The position numbers and the translations under genes are program-made. DNA of 64,000 nt, taken from contig CM075351.1 of the NCBI GenBank assembly GCA_037693485.1, positions 65,808,001 through 65,872,000 of the forward strand, given 5' to 3'. The notes under the pieces were generated by a model, which had not been told where the DNA came from, searched no databases, and worked only from the letters and a program-made list of their open reading frames with translations. This DNA is from Kitagawia praeruptora. Its lineage: Eukaryota; Streptophyta; Magnoliopsida; Apiales; Apiaceae. This document shows, one piece after another, positions 31,339-41,710 of the stretch (position 1 is the stretch's first letter; each line of letters opens with the position of its first letter).

Positions 31339-34300
31339 ATGCTTACTCGATCTCAGGCTCGTAAAGAAAATCTGGAAGAAAGGAAGCACGAAGAGGAATT
31401 AGTGGAGGAAAGTGAAGAAGAGTTGGAAGTTACTGGAGAAATGGCAGATAACAAGGCGCTGAAGGATTATTCTCAGCCCAAGATTAATGATATTCAGTCG
31501 AGTATTGTGCGGCCGGCTATTGCTGCAAATAATTTCGAGATTAAGCCGGGCACGATCCAAATGGTCCAGAACTCAGTCCAGTTTGGGGGTTCATCTGTTG
31601 AGGATCCCAACATGCATATCAGGGACTTCATTGAGATCTGTGACACGTTCAAAACCAACGGAGTTTCTGAGGACGCTATCAAGCTAAGGTTGTTTCCCTT
31701 CTCTTTGAGAGACAAAGCAAAAAGCTGGTTGCATTCACTTCCAGCAGGTTCCATCACTACATGGGAAGATCTGGCACAAAAGTTCTTGACTAAATTCTTT
31801 CCTATGGCAAAGACTGCTGCCATGAGGAATGCTCTTACACAATTTAGTCAGCATTCTGGTGAATCACTGTGTGAAGCTTGGGAAAGGTACAAGGAGATGC
31901 TCCGAAAATGTCCCCATCATGGGATGCCTAATTGGATGGTCATCAATAGCTTCTACAATGGTTTAAGTCATTCTCGAGCAATGCTTGATGCAGCATCTGG
32001 AGGAGCTCTGTGGGCCAAAAGCTATGAAGAGGCCTATGACTTGATTGAAATGATGGCTGCAAACGAGTATCAGAATCCGACACAGCGTATTCCACAAGGT
32101 AAGGTTGCAGGTGTACTTGAAATGGATGCCACAACAGCTATAGCAGCTCAGCTACAGGCTCTAACCATGAAAGTGGACTCATTGGCTAAGGTGGGGGTTC
32201 AACAAGTCGCCATGGTCTGTGAATTGTGTGCGGGGGCTCATGACACTAATCAATGTGCAATTTCTAGTGAGTCGGCACAGTTTGTCAGCAATTATCAGAG
32301 GCCGTCACAACCTGCTCCCAATACATATCATCCCAACAATAGGAATCATCCTAACTTCAGTTGGAGCAACAATCAGAATGCTGTGCAACAACTATCTCAG
32401 AGTCAGCAGTATAGTGCAAGGCAGTTCAACAATTCAGGTTATCAACAACCCTATGCCCAAAGGCCACCATACAATCCACCTGGATTTCATCAACAGCAAC
32501 CTGGAAGTCATGTGCAATCTAATGAGAAGTCAGAAATGGAAGAATTGCGAATGATGTACAAGAGTCAAGCAGCATCTCTCAAAACTCTTGAAACTCAAAT
32601 GGGCCAACTGGCCAATGCTCTTTTGAACAGACCTCAAGGGCAATTACCTAGTGACACGGAAGCTAATCCGGGTAAAAAGGAAGTCAAGGAACAGATTCAT
32701 GCTGTTACGTTACGTTCTGGAAAGGTTACAGGTGATCTGGGAGTCAACCAGCAGTTAAATGAAGAACTTGAAAATGCTGTGAACAGTGATGTGGACGCGG
32801 GCGCGTCTGAGGGGTCTATCCGGTCTTCTAATTCAGCTCTCCCGGTCATTCAGAAGGCATCAGGTGAGGAAGAAAAGGAGAAGTCAGATGGGAAAACAGG
32901 TTCAAAAATTACGGAAGCTAGCAAAGAAGTTTATCCGCCTCCGCCATTCCCTAAAAGGCTTCAGAAACAGAAGTTTGATAAGCAATTCGCAAAGTTCTTG
33001 GAAGTGTTCAAAAAGTTGCACATAAATCTACCATTTGCTGAAGCGCTTGAACAAATGCCAAATTATGCCAAGTTCATGAAGGGCATACTTTCGAGGAAAT
33101 TGAAGCTCGAGGAGTTAGAGACCGTCGCTTTGACGGAGGAGTGCAGTGCTGTCTTGCAACAAAAGTTGCCACCTAAGCTGAAGGATCCGGGGAGTTTTAC
33201 CATACCGTGCATCATTGGAAATTTGTCGTTTGACAAGTGTTTGTGTGATTTAGGGGCAAGCATCAACCTCATGCCCTATTCGGTTTTCTTGCAACTTGGT
33301 CTTCCGGAGCCTAAGCCTACCAATATGTCACTCCAGTTAGCTGATCGCTCAGTTACTTACCCTCGAGGAATTGTAGAAGATGTTCTAGTAAAAGTGGACA
33401 AACTCATCTTTCCAGCGGATTTCGTCATACTTGATTTTGAAGAAGACAAGAAAATCCCTATCATTCTTGGGAGACCATTCTTGGCCACGGGGCAAACCTT
33501 GATCGACGTGCAAAAAGGGGAACTTACGATGAGGGTGCATGATCAAAATGTCACCTTCAATGTTTTCAAGGCTATGAAGTTTCCAACTGAAGAAGAGCAA
33601 TGTTTGAAGATAGATTTGGTGGAGTCAGCAGTGCAATCTAAAATTGAGCATCTGCTCTTGAATGACACATTGGAAAAAGCACTGATTAGTGATTCTTTAT
33701 TGGAAGAAGATGAGATAGATGAGCAACTGCTACTTCTTGATGCTACTCCATGGCAAAGGAAATTCGAGAGACCAGTGGAATCGTTAGGTCTATCTGAATT
33801 GAAGGGGTCACATCAGCGGTTGAAACCATCCATTGAAGAAGCTCCAACTCTAGAGCTCAAACCATTACCTGATCACTTAAGGTATGCTTCTCTTGGTGAG
33901 TCATCTACTTTACCTGTGATTATTGCTGCTAACTTGTCAGATTCTGAGGAAGACAAGCTCTTGAGAGTTCTTAGAGAATTCAAATCAGCTATTGGATGGA
34001 CCATAGCAGACATCAAGGGAATTAGTCCAGCTTACTGTCAACATAAAATTCCTTTAGAAGAAGGGAGTAAACCAACAGTGGAAAATCAGAGACGTCTAAA
34101 TCCAATCATGAAAGAAGTTGTGAAGAAAGAAATCATCAAATGGTTGGATGCAGGGATCATCTATCCCATTTCTGATAGTTCATGGGTAAGCCCAGTTCAA
34201 TGTGTGCCGAAGAAAGGTGGCATGACGGTAATCACCAATGAGAAGAATGAACTTATCTCTACTCGCACAGTCACTGGTTGGAGAATCTGTATGGACTACC

Positions 34301-36753
34301 GGAAATTGAACAAGGCCACTAGGAAGGATCATTTTCCTTTGCCCTTTATTGATCAGATGCTGGACAGACTTGCAGGTCAGGAGTACTATTGCCTATTGGA
34401 TGGATATTCTGGGTATAATCAAATCTGTATTGCCCCTGAAGATCAGGAGAAGACGACTTTCACATGTCCATTTGGTACATTTGCTTTCCGGCGAGTTTCC
34501 TTTGGTTTGTGTGGTGCACCTGCTACTTTTCAGAGGTGTATGATGGCTATCTTTTCAGACATGATTGGCAAGTCCGTAGAAGTTTTCATGGATGATTTTT
34601 CTGTAATCGGTCTCTCTTTCGATGAATGTTTGAATAATCTTGGTGCGGTTCTGAGAAGATGTGTGGAGACTAATCTAGTGCTTAACTGGGAGAAATGCCA
34701 CTTCATGGTTCAGGAGGGAACTATTCTTGGGCACAAGGTGTCACGGAGAGGTCTAGAGGTGGACAGGGCAAAAATAGAGACTATTGAAAATCTTCCACCA
34801 CCTATTTCAGTGAGAGGGATTCGTAGTTTCCTTGGTCATGCAGGTTTCTACAGGCGTTTTATCAAAGACTTCTCAAAAATCTCCAAACCGTTGTGTAAGC
34901 TCTTGGAAAAGGATGTTCCTTTTAAATTTGATGAAGAATGTTTGACTGCTTTCGAGACTCTGAAAAAGAAATTGGTTTCAGCACCAGTGATCATTGCTCC
35001 CGATTGGAGTGAACCTTTCGCTATGATGTGTGATGCTAGCGATTATGCAGTGGGGGCTGTTCTTGGTCAAAAGAAAGACAAAGTGTTTCACGTGATCTAT
35101 TATGCAAGCAAGACTCTTAATGATGCTCAGTTGAACTACACTACCACTGAAAAGGAGCTGTTGGCCATAGTCTATGGTTTTGAAAAATTTCGTTCTTACT
35201 TGCTTGGTACAAAGGTAATGGTGTTCACGGATCACGCGGCTATTAGATATCTGCTCTCTAAAAAGGACTCCAAACCTCGTTTAACTCGTTGGGTACTTCT
35301 GTTACAAGAATTTGATGTGGAGATTAAGGACAGGAAAGGGACAGAGAATCAAGTAGCTGACCATCTTTCTCGTCTGGAGGACTTGGGTAATTCTTCTCGA
35401 GACAGTACCATCATTAATGAATTCTTCCCGGATGAGCAATTGTTTAGGGTGCAAGAAGAGGAGCCATGGTACGCAGACATTGTGAACTTTCTGGTTAGTC
35501 AAGTCATTCCATCTGAATTTTCTTATGCACAAAGGAAGAAGTTCTTGCATGAAGTTAAATGGTATCGTTGGGACGAACCATATCTGTTTAAACAGGGAGC
35601 TGATCAGATTCTTAGAAGATGTGTGCCGTATAGTGAAACAGAGGCTATTCTGAGGGATTATCACGCCACGACATATGGGGGCCACTATGGAGGTGAAAAG
35701 ACTGCTACTCGTATTCTTCAAGCAGGGTTCTATTGGCCTTCTCTTTTTAAAGATGCTCATCAGTACGTCTTAAGGTGTGATCGTTGTCAGCGTGTTGGTA
35801 ACATTTCGAGGAGGGATGAGATGCCCCTTAATGTAATGTTGGAAGTGGAAATTTTCGATGTTTGGGGAATTGACTTCATGGGACCCTTTATCTCTTCATG
35901 CAACAATCAATATATCTTGCTAGCAGTTGATTACGTCTCTAAATGGGTTGAGGTCAAAGCACTTCCGACAAATGATGCCCAAGTCGTGCTTAATTTCCTT
36001 CAGAAGAACATCTTCACCAGATTTGGTACTCCTCGAGTCATTATCAGTGATGAAGGCACTCATTTTTGCAATCGCAAGTTCACTAATCTTATGGCCAGAT
36101 ACAATATCAATCATCGGGTAGCTACAGCATATCATCCTCAGACCAATGGTCAAGCTGAAGTGTCTAATCGGGAAATCAAGCGTATTCTAGAAAAGGTGGT
36201 GAGTCCTTCAAGAAAGGATTGGTCTCTGAAACTCGATGAAGCCGTCTGGGCTTATCGAACGGCATATAAAACACCTTTGGGAATGTCACCATATCAGCTT
36301 GTCTTCGGGAAAGCTTGTCATTTGCCGGCGGAATTGGAGCACAAGGCTTATTGGGCTTTGAAAAAGCTAAATTTCGATCTTACAGCCGCGGGTGAGAAGA
36401 GAATGGTGCAACTTCATGAGATGGACGAGTTTCGCTTGCAAGCTTATGAGAACAATAAACTCTACAAAGAAAAAGTGAAGAGATGGCATGATCGGCGTTT
36501 AGTTAACAAGGTATTTGTTCCTGGACAACCTGTGTTATTATTTAACTCTCGCCTTCGTCTATTTCCAGGAAAGCTTAAATCGAGATGGTCAGGACCCTTT
36601 GTTGTAAAAACCGTGTTTCCGCATGGAGCGGTTGAGATTTTTGAGAAATCACCTGATCAGTCGTTCAAAGTCAATGGTCAGAGATTGAAACCGTACTTTG
36701 GTGAGGTATCGAATCGTGGGGCTGAAACCGCGGTTCTTGCAATTAGTGAGTAA
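31339..36753 (+). CDS. gag-pol: Gag-Pol polyprotein, intact, Athila type
   Basis: A single 1804-codon frame begins 116 nt after the primer site. In order: gag capsid domain (about 60-260), zinc knuckle CELCAGAHDTNQC (293-306) and aspartic protease with CDLGASINLMP (near 636). Then come reverse transcriptase with LLDGYSGYNQ (near 1019) and catalytic FMDDFS (near 1082), and RNase H from MCDASDYAVG (near 1229). Integrase has an HHCC zinc site (H near 1440, CDRC near 1479) and the DDE triad (GIDFMGP near 1510, ISDEGTHF near 1568, NGQAEVSNRE near 1605). All catalytic motifs are present and no stop or frameshift interrupts, unlike the Tat host element and the Athila copy at 1-5880. It would make particle, cleave itself, copy RNA and integrate cDNA. 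Confidence 0.95.
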   Translation: MLTRSQARKENLEERKHEEELVEESEEELEVTGEMADNKALKDYSQPKINDIQSSIVRPAIAANNFEIKPGTIQMVQNSVQFGGSSVEDPNMHIRDFIEICDTFKTNGVSEDAIKLRLFPFSLRDKAKSWLHSLPAGSITTWEDLAQKFLTKFFPMAKTAAMRNALTQFSQHSGESLCEAWERYKEMLRKCPHHGMPNWMVINSFYNGLSHSRAMLDAASGGALWAKSYEEAYDLIEMMAANEYQNPTQRIPQGKVAGVLEMDATTAIAAQLQALTMKVDSLAKVGVQQVAMVCELCAGAHDTNQCAISSESAQFVSNYQRPSQPAPNTYHPNNRNHPNFSWSNNQNAVQQLSQSQQYSARQFNNSGYQQPYAQRPPYNPPGFHQQQPGSHVQSNEKSEMEELRMMYKSQAASLKTLETQMGQLANALLNRPQGQLPSDTEANPGKKEVKEQIHAVTLRSGKVTGDLGVNQQLNEELENAVNSDVDAGASEGSIRSSNSALPVIQKASGEEEKEKSDGKTGSKITEASKEVYPPPPFPKRLQKQKFDKQFAKFLEVFKKLHINLPFAEALEQMPNYAKFMKGILSRKLKLEELETVALTEECSAVLQQKLPPKLKDPGSFTIPCIIGNLSFDKCLCDLGASINLMPYSVFLQLGLPEPKPTNMSLQLADRSVTYPRGIVEDVLVKVDKLIFPADFVILDFEEDKKIPIILGRPFLATGQTLIDVQKGELTMRVHDQNVTFNVFKAMKFPTEEEQCLKIDLVESAVQSKIEHLLLNDTLEKALISDSLLEEDEIDEQLLLLDATPWQRKFERPVESLGLSELKGSHQRLKPSIEEAPTLELKPLPDHLRYASLGESSTLPVIIAANLSDSEEDKLLRVLREFKSAIGWTIADIKGISPAYCQHKIPLEEGSKPTVENQRRLNPIMKEVVKKEIIKWLDAGIIYPISDSSWVSPVQCVPKKGGMTVITNEKNELISTRTVTGWRICMDYRKLNKATRKDHFPLPFIDQMLDRLAGQEYYCLLDGYSGYNQICIAPEDQEKTTFTCPFGTFAFRRVSFGLCGAPATFQRCMMAIFSDMIGKSVEVFMDDFSVIGLSFDECLNNLGAVLRRCVETNLVLNWEKCHFMVQEGTILGHKVSRRGLEVDRAKIETIENLPPPISVRGIRSFLGHAGFYRRFIKDFSKISKPLCKLLEKDVPFKFDEECLTAFETLKKKLVSAPVIIAPDWSEPFAMMCDASDYAVGAVLGQKKDKVFHVIYYASKTLNDAQLNYTTTEKELLAIVYGFEKFRSYLLGTKVMVFTDHAAIRYLLSKKDSKPRLTRWVLLLQEFDVEIKDRKGTENQVADHLSRLEDLGNSSRDSTIINEFFPDEQLFRVQEEEPWYADIVNFLVSQVIPSEFSYAQRKKFLHEVKWYRWDEPYLFKQGADQILRRCVPYSETEAILRDYHATTYGGHYGGEKTATRILQAGFYWPSLFKDAHQYVLRCDRCQRVGNISRRDEMPLNVMLEVEIFDVWGIDFMGPFISSCNNQYILLAVDYVSKWVEVKALPTNDAQVVLNFLQKNIFTRFGTPRVIISDEGTHFCNRKFTNLMARYNINHRVATAYHPQTNGQAEVSNREIKRILEKVVSPSRKDWSLKLDEAVWAYRTAYKTPLGMSPYQLVFGKACHLPAELEHKAYWALKKLNFDLTAAGEKRMVQLHEMDEFRLQAYENNKLYKEKVKRWHDRRLVNKVFVPGQPVLLFNSRLRLFPGKLKSRWSGPFVVKTVFPHGAVEIFEKSPDQSFKVNGQRLKPYFGEVSNRGAETAVLAISE

Positions 36754-36869
36754 ATCATGGAAGTCACGTCAAGCTATTGACGTAAAAGAAGCGCTTCGTG
36801 GGAGGCAACCCACGCGTTTGGTGTATTCTTTGAAGAAAAAAAAAAAAGAGAAAAAATTGGAGTGTTGTG

Positions 36870-36906
<37 letters not shown>

Positions 36907-37689
36907 GCAAATTGCAGGTCAGTAACGCAACTAGCGTCTGCGTTACTGCTAAGGAGGCAAGTTGCGGGCCTAAGACGCAACTAGCGTCTGCGTTTCTGCT
37001 AGTGAGGCAACTAGCGCCCCAGACACGCAAGTTGCAGTGGCGTGTCTGGAAGAAGGGCAATTTGCCTTTCAGTCGCGCAGTTGGCGCGTGGTCAGTGTGA
37101 GGGAAATTTTTTTTTTCAAGGCCGGTTCATTGCTTCTGTCCAGGTTTGTGCAGATGTTGTATATTATAAAATAAAATCTTTCTCCCCAATTTCTTTTTAT
37201 AACCCCATATCTTCCTCAAATCTTTTCCTATTTTAATTCCAAAAACCCCTCATCTCTCCTAAAAAATTCCAATTCCTATTTCTTTTCTAAATCTTTTCCT
37301 TTTATCCATCAAATATTTTTTCTATCCCATATCAAATTCCAAATTCCACCCAAATTTTTTCCTTTTCACATTAAAATTCTTATATTCATCCTATCACTCC
37401 ATGGCCTATATATACCCATACATACACACCCAATTTATTATCTTTCTCCTCTACATCTCTTAAAAATTCAAGTTTGGGGGAAAATTAGTACAAGTTCACC
37501 TCTTTGATTCGTAGTGGGAATTCTTTTCTCTATTTAATTTTACTACGAATTTGTGTTCTTGTAAATTGGGGTTTTTGTATTATTCTTGTTACGTGGGTAT
37601 TTGTGGTGTGATTTGGTTTGGTGGTTTTTGGTGGGATTTTTCTTGGGGGTTTTTGGTGGTGCTATTGTTGAGTGGGGTTTTGATTATTA
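36754..37689 (+). other. Inter-ORF region with A-runs, GC-rich repeats and a PPT-like box
   Basis: A-runs lie at about 36836-36847 and 36871-36901. From 36905 to 37085 is a GC-rich block with GCAACTAGCGTCTGCG twice (within 36925-36944 and 36975-36994, 50 bases apart) and related words such as GCAAGTTGC. A pyrimidine-rich stretch (37170-37450) follows, and then AAGTTTGGGGGAAAA at 37470-37484, which resembles the element's own polypurine tract. The latter may be a second plus-strand primer or part of an env-ORF leader. Confidence 0.65.
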
Positions 37690-38765
37690 TGGCGCCTAAG
37701 CGAATGAGGGGTGGTGCTATTAGGGTGGAGAGATTTTCTTCTCCGGATGCGGAGGTGGAGTATAATAGGTTGTTGACTAAGTCGGTGGCGAAAGAAAGGG
37801 GGTTTTTACCAACTCGTCATTATGGGTTGGTTGATGTGATTAGTAAGTTACGTTGGGGAGAGATTTGTAAGGCACCTGCTCCAGTTCCGGTGAATATTGT
37901 TAGGGAGTTTTATGCTAATGCTAAGGGTGAGCCGGATGAGGTGTGTGTGGTTCGAGGTAAACAGGTGGAGTATAGTGTTGAGGCTATTCGTAAAATTTTG
38001 GGACAACCACCGAAGCTTGTGGGGGCTGAAGATTGGGCAAGGAAGACTAGTAAGGATGTGGATTTGGAGGCTATTGTTCGTGAATTATGTGTTCCTGGTA
38101 CGGTTTGGAAGTATAAAGTGGGAACCAATGCGCCAGTTAATTTTCTGTCTTCTGCTATGAATAAATTTGCACGTGCATGGTATGCATTCCTTTGTGCGAA
38201 TATTATGCCTACTTCTCATATAGGTGAGGTCACAGTTGATAGATTGATTCTTTTGTGGGGCATTCTAAAGGCGAAGTACATTGATGTAGCTTATATTGTT
38301 CATCAGAATATTAAACGGTTTTTAAAGTCTCATACGCTATCATCGATGCCCCATGCTTCTGTTATAGCTGGTTTATGTACGGAAAGTGGTGTTATTTGGG
38401 GTGCGGATGAGGAGTTGCAGTCACCTTTGCCTTCCATTACTGATGTGTCTATTGATCGAATGCCTGACTGGCAAGGTGGGGTTCCAGATCCGAGGGGGCT
38501 TGGTTATATTGTTGATGATGTTGCTGCTAGTGGTAATGGAGCGGGCGCTCAGCCACAGGGTTCGGAAGTACCGAGAGAGTTGGAGGCCCACTTTAGGCGT
38601 TTGTATAGGCGGATGGATGCTATACATGCTTGTAACAGGGAGTATGCTCAAGATATGGCTACAGCTTTGACAGATGCAGGTATTCAGGCGAGGTGGCCAG
38701 TCTATGGAGCTCATACGCAGTATCCACCGCCAGATTATGATTCCTCCGAAGAGGAGAACGAGTAG
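37690..38765 (+). CDS. Env-position ORF of the Athila-type element (putative plant transposon protein domain)
   Basis: From the ATG of MAPKRMRGG the frame encodes 358 residues. It matches the domain found in the third ORF of Athila/Calypso-type elements: ERGFLPTRHYGLVDVISKLRW, then VREFYANAKGEPDEVCVVRGKQV, SVEAIRKILG and MPTSHIGEVTVDR. The acidic C-terminus ends SSEEENE. The function is unknown; its position after pol led to the name env-like, but no fusion or coat activity is shown. The same frame is open upstream to an ATG at 37551, adding 46 very hydrophobic residues ending in LVVLLLSGVLII. That extension could be a signal or membrane segment if translated, or just open leader. I prefer the 37690 start because family proteins begin near MAPKR. 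Confidence 0.8.
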
Positions 38766-40223
38766 GTATGTTTTCTGCTATCCCTTGTATTTACTTCCAT
38801 TCAATGAGGGCATTGAATATTTTAAGTTTGGGGGTAATTTGAGGGATTAGTAGTTGTATATATATTGTTGTATTATTTGTTCATATAGGATATCATGTTT
38901 GCATAATAGTGATAGTTCATGCATGATTGTTATGTTTGTATTATCTACGTTTGTTTCATATAGGACATTTTGTTTTATTTTCGTATACCATGTGAGTTTT
39001 CATTTAGTTGCATTTTCATGGCATGCATATTTCATGATCCCTTAGGACGAGCTGATTCTGATTGATAGGTGGATGTTGATTTAGGTGTGATGATGATGAG
39101 TAGAGGGCTGATTTATAGTTTCTATGAAATTGACTTGCATGTTACGGGAACAAAATTTTTACACAGTCTCATTGGGGTGCTTTTGGGCTAGGTTAGGGTC
39201 ATGCCTGTGGGATGTTTTGAGATTTAATCACTTGTTTATATTTAGAATTTTCGTTATTCCCTTTATAGCGTAGGAACATTAAAGTCTAAGTTTGGGGGAA
39301 ACCAGGAATGTTCATGCTAGTTTTTCATAATTGTTAATAATGGCTAGGCGTCAAATGGCTAGTAGCCAGCTCATATTTATGTGAGTAGTCTAGGGTTGGA
39401 AATGAGAAAGGCTCATTCCAGATTAAAAAAAAAAAACAAAAAAAGAAAAAAATATAAAAGAAAAAAAAAAGGAAAAAAAAGAGTCATATAAATAATTTAA
39501 ATGCATAATTAACCAGAGTGAGCTCTTTAATACTCGAGTAATTAAGTCTGAGGGGACTTAGTCCTAGTGACCTAAGGCTTTATAGTCTGGGATCCGGCTG
39601 ACCTAACACTCGCTACATGGGTATTATTGTATAAGCCTTTTGGGGTCTCATTCATTGCACGGTTAAATAAGCATGCTTATTGTATATGTAGTGTCGTAGT
39701 ATAGTAATAAAGCATGAGTTTCTGTCTACCTTGGATAAGGGTGGAGGTGTTCCTAGGTTATGGAGTGTCTACAGTCTATTCTGATTATAAACCTGTGATT
39801 GTCTTGACGGAAAGCATGTATGATTTTTTACCTAGTTTTGGGAGTATTTCTGATGAGCATCGCACACACGCACGTTTCTGTTCATGTATTTGTTAGTATA
39901 CGGGGATTTAGTCGAGCTCTGCTTGGATTTGTTACATTCATTGAGATATTTGCTTGTTAGTTGGTTTTGGTGAGTTTGAAGGGGATCTTGCATTTTCATA
40001 TTAGTTGCATTCATGCATTGCATTGCATTAGGTTAAATGGATTTTGTGGGTACATTCGCTATAGGCCCTCACGAGACCTTACTCGTCCACTAGGGCTGCC
40101 TAGGGGTTTAAAGGGCTTGTTGCATATGCCAAATGCAACCGTGATCACCTACGGAAGTGGTACTAGTTAGTTAGTTGTAATTGTTAATGCTTGAGGACAA
40201 GCATCGGTTTAAGTTTGGGGGTG
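38766..40223 (+). other. 3' untranslated region of the Athila-type element with repeated PPT-like boxes
   Basis: This is non-coding sequence between the env-position ORF and the 3' LTR. AAGTTTGGGGG occurs at 38824-38834, 39288-39298 and 40211-40221; the last is the true polypurine tract, two bases from the LTR at 40224. An A-rich block lies at 39424-39481. Confidence 0.75.
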
Positions 40224-41705
40224 TGATAAGTGGATTTATATCCACTTGGAGCATTCTATAATGGCTTAAATTGATTGTCTTGGACTCAAGTTTCTTGTAG
40301 TTTTGATGTGTTTTGCTTAGTTGTGCAGGTTTACGAGAATGTTGATTAAGGTGGATGCTTCTACAATTTTTTGGGAATTAAATGATTAAAATTCGGATTT
40401 TCTGGGAAGGCTGCGCAGCTTATACTGTTTTGGCCATATCTGGAGTTCTGTAAGTCCGTTTTTAGCGATCTTACTGCTCACGCGAAGCTTGAGAGATTTT
40501 CTACAACCTGGAATAGGAGTCACGTGCAAGTAAAGTACTGAATTAATTCGCGCAGGCAGACTTTGTGGAGCATGGCTGGGAAATTCCTGTTTTGCCCTTT
40601 TCGAGTTCTAATTATATTCCGGGCAGGATTTAGCACCTTAATTAAATTCTAATTGTAATAGAATATTAAATATTTTTATTAGGCAAGAGGGAGAAACGTT
40701 TTTTTATGTATAAACGTCCTACCCTTGTAATTAAAACATATACAGACGTTACATACTTTAACCTAGTTTTATACAGAAGAGAGAAGAGGAGAAGGAATTC
40801 TTCCAAGCTAGTGACAAGCAAGGATTATTCTTGATACCTTTGTATTCTTCTATTGTGGGAGTTCAATTCAAAACTTTATTCTTCTTCTTTATTTTTACTT
40901 GTTGATTTTAGAATTATGTTATCAATTGAACCCATGATGACAATTAGGTCAATTATGGGCTAATTCGTTATCATGGGGTTTTAATGGATTTTGCTATGGA
41001 TTCTAGTTATTGAGTGTTAATTATGCCTTGGTGTGTGATTGAATGTATTGATTGCCTAGTATGTTTATGCTTATTCGTTATAAGTGCGTCGCGAACACTT
41101 GTAATTGGTTGTTTAATCCTAGTGAATGCGAAAGTGGATCTAGGGTTTAGAACAATTCATGCTAGCATAGGTTTTTGCATGTGAAGAACATGTATTAATT
41201 TGTGATGTGATTCTAACCGTCTTGCATCGACTATGTGGTTTAATGGGTGCTTGATTTTCAACCGGTATGTGTTCAATTGCTATAGACATATAGGGACTAC
41301 ACATATTTGGTGACTACTTGACTTCTATCATTTGTGGATGATCAGTAGGATGGTATATGCACAACGAAAGTTGGTATGTATCAGTTTAGTGCATCTAATC
41401 AGTAATCAACTCGGTCACATGCTAGGCTAAAGGGCATAAGATTCTAGATGAAGTAGTAATTGAAGTTGAAATCCCATGTTTGTTTATTATAAGGTTAAAG
41501 TTAAGTTATTTTCTCGTAATTGGCTTAGTTGGTAATCAATCATTAGTTAAATCAAACCAAAATTGTGATTGTCTTAGCAGTGAGTGTAAATCATAAGCTG
41601 GTGCATAAGTGAACATAACGAACAATTTGAGTCTCTGTGGGAACGAATCTTATTTACTCTATATTACTTGTTGACCACGTTCTCTTGCGTGAATAAGTGC
41701 GAACA
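40224..41705 (+). repeat. 3' LTR of the nested Athila-type element (1482 bp)
   Basis: It is the same length as the 5' LTR, with three substitutions seen (in the CCTGTWTTGCCC, TATAAKTGCG and GTAATTRGTTG strings). It is followed by the CCAGG duplication. Confidence 0.94.
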
Positions 41706-41710
41706 CCAGG

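Larger units (their letters stand above)
29716..41705 (+). mobile_element. Young, apparently complete Athila-type element (11,990 bp) nested in the Tat element
   Basis: Two 1482-bp LTRs (29716-31197 and 40224-41705) are flanked by a perfect 5-bp duplication CCAGG (29711-29715 and 41706-41710). I count three differences between the LTRs, so insertion is recent. Between them lie a tRNA-Asp-type primer site, an intact 1804-codon gag-pol, an env-position ORF and a polypurine tract touching the 3' LTR. It sits between the RNase H and second RNase H regions of the older Tat element, in the same orientation. All parts needed for transposition appear present. Confidence 0.95.

Noticed and set aside
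36871..36901. A-run as a poly(A) tail of an inserted processed sequence
   Set aside because: No target duplication or retrogene lies beside it, and A-rich tracts recur in the non-coding parts of this element.
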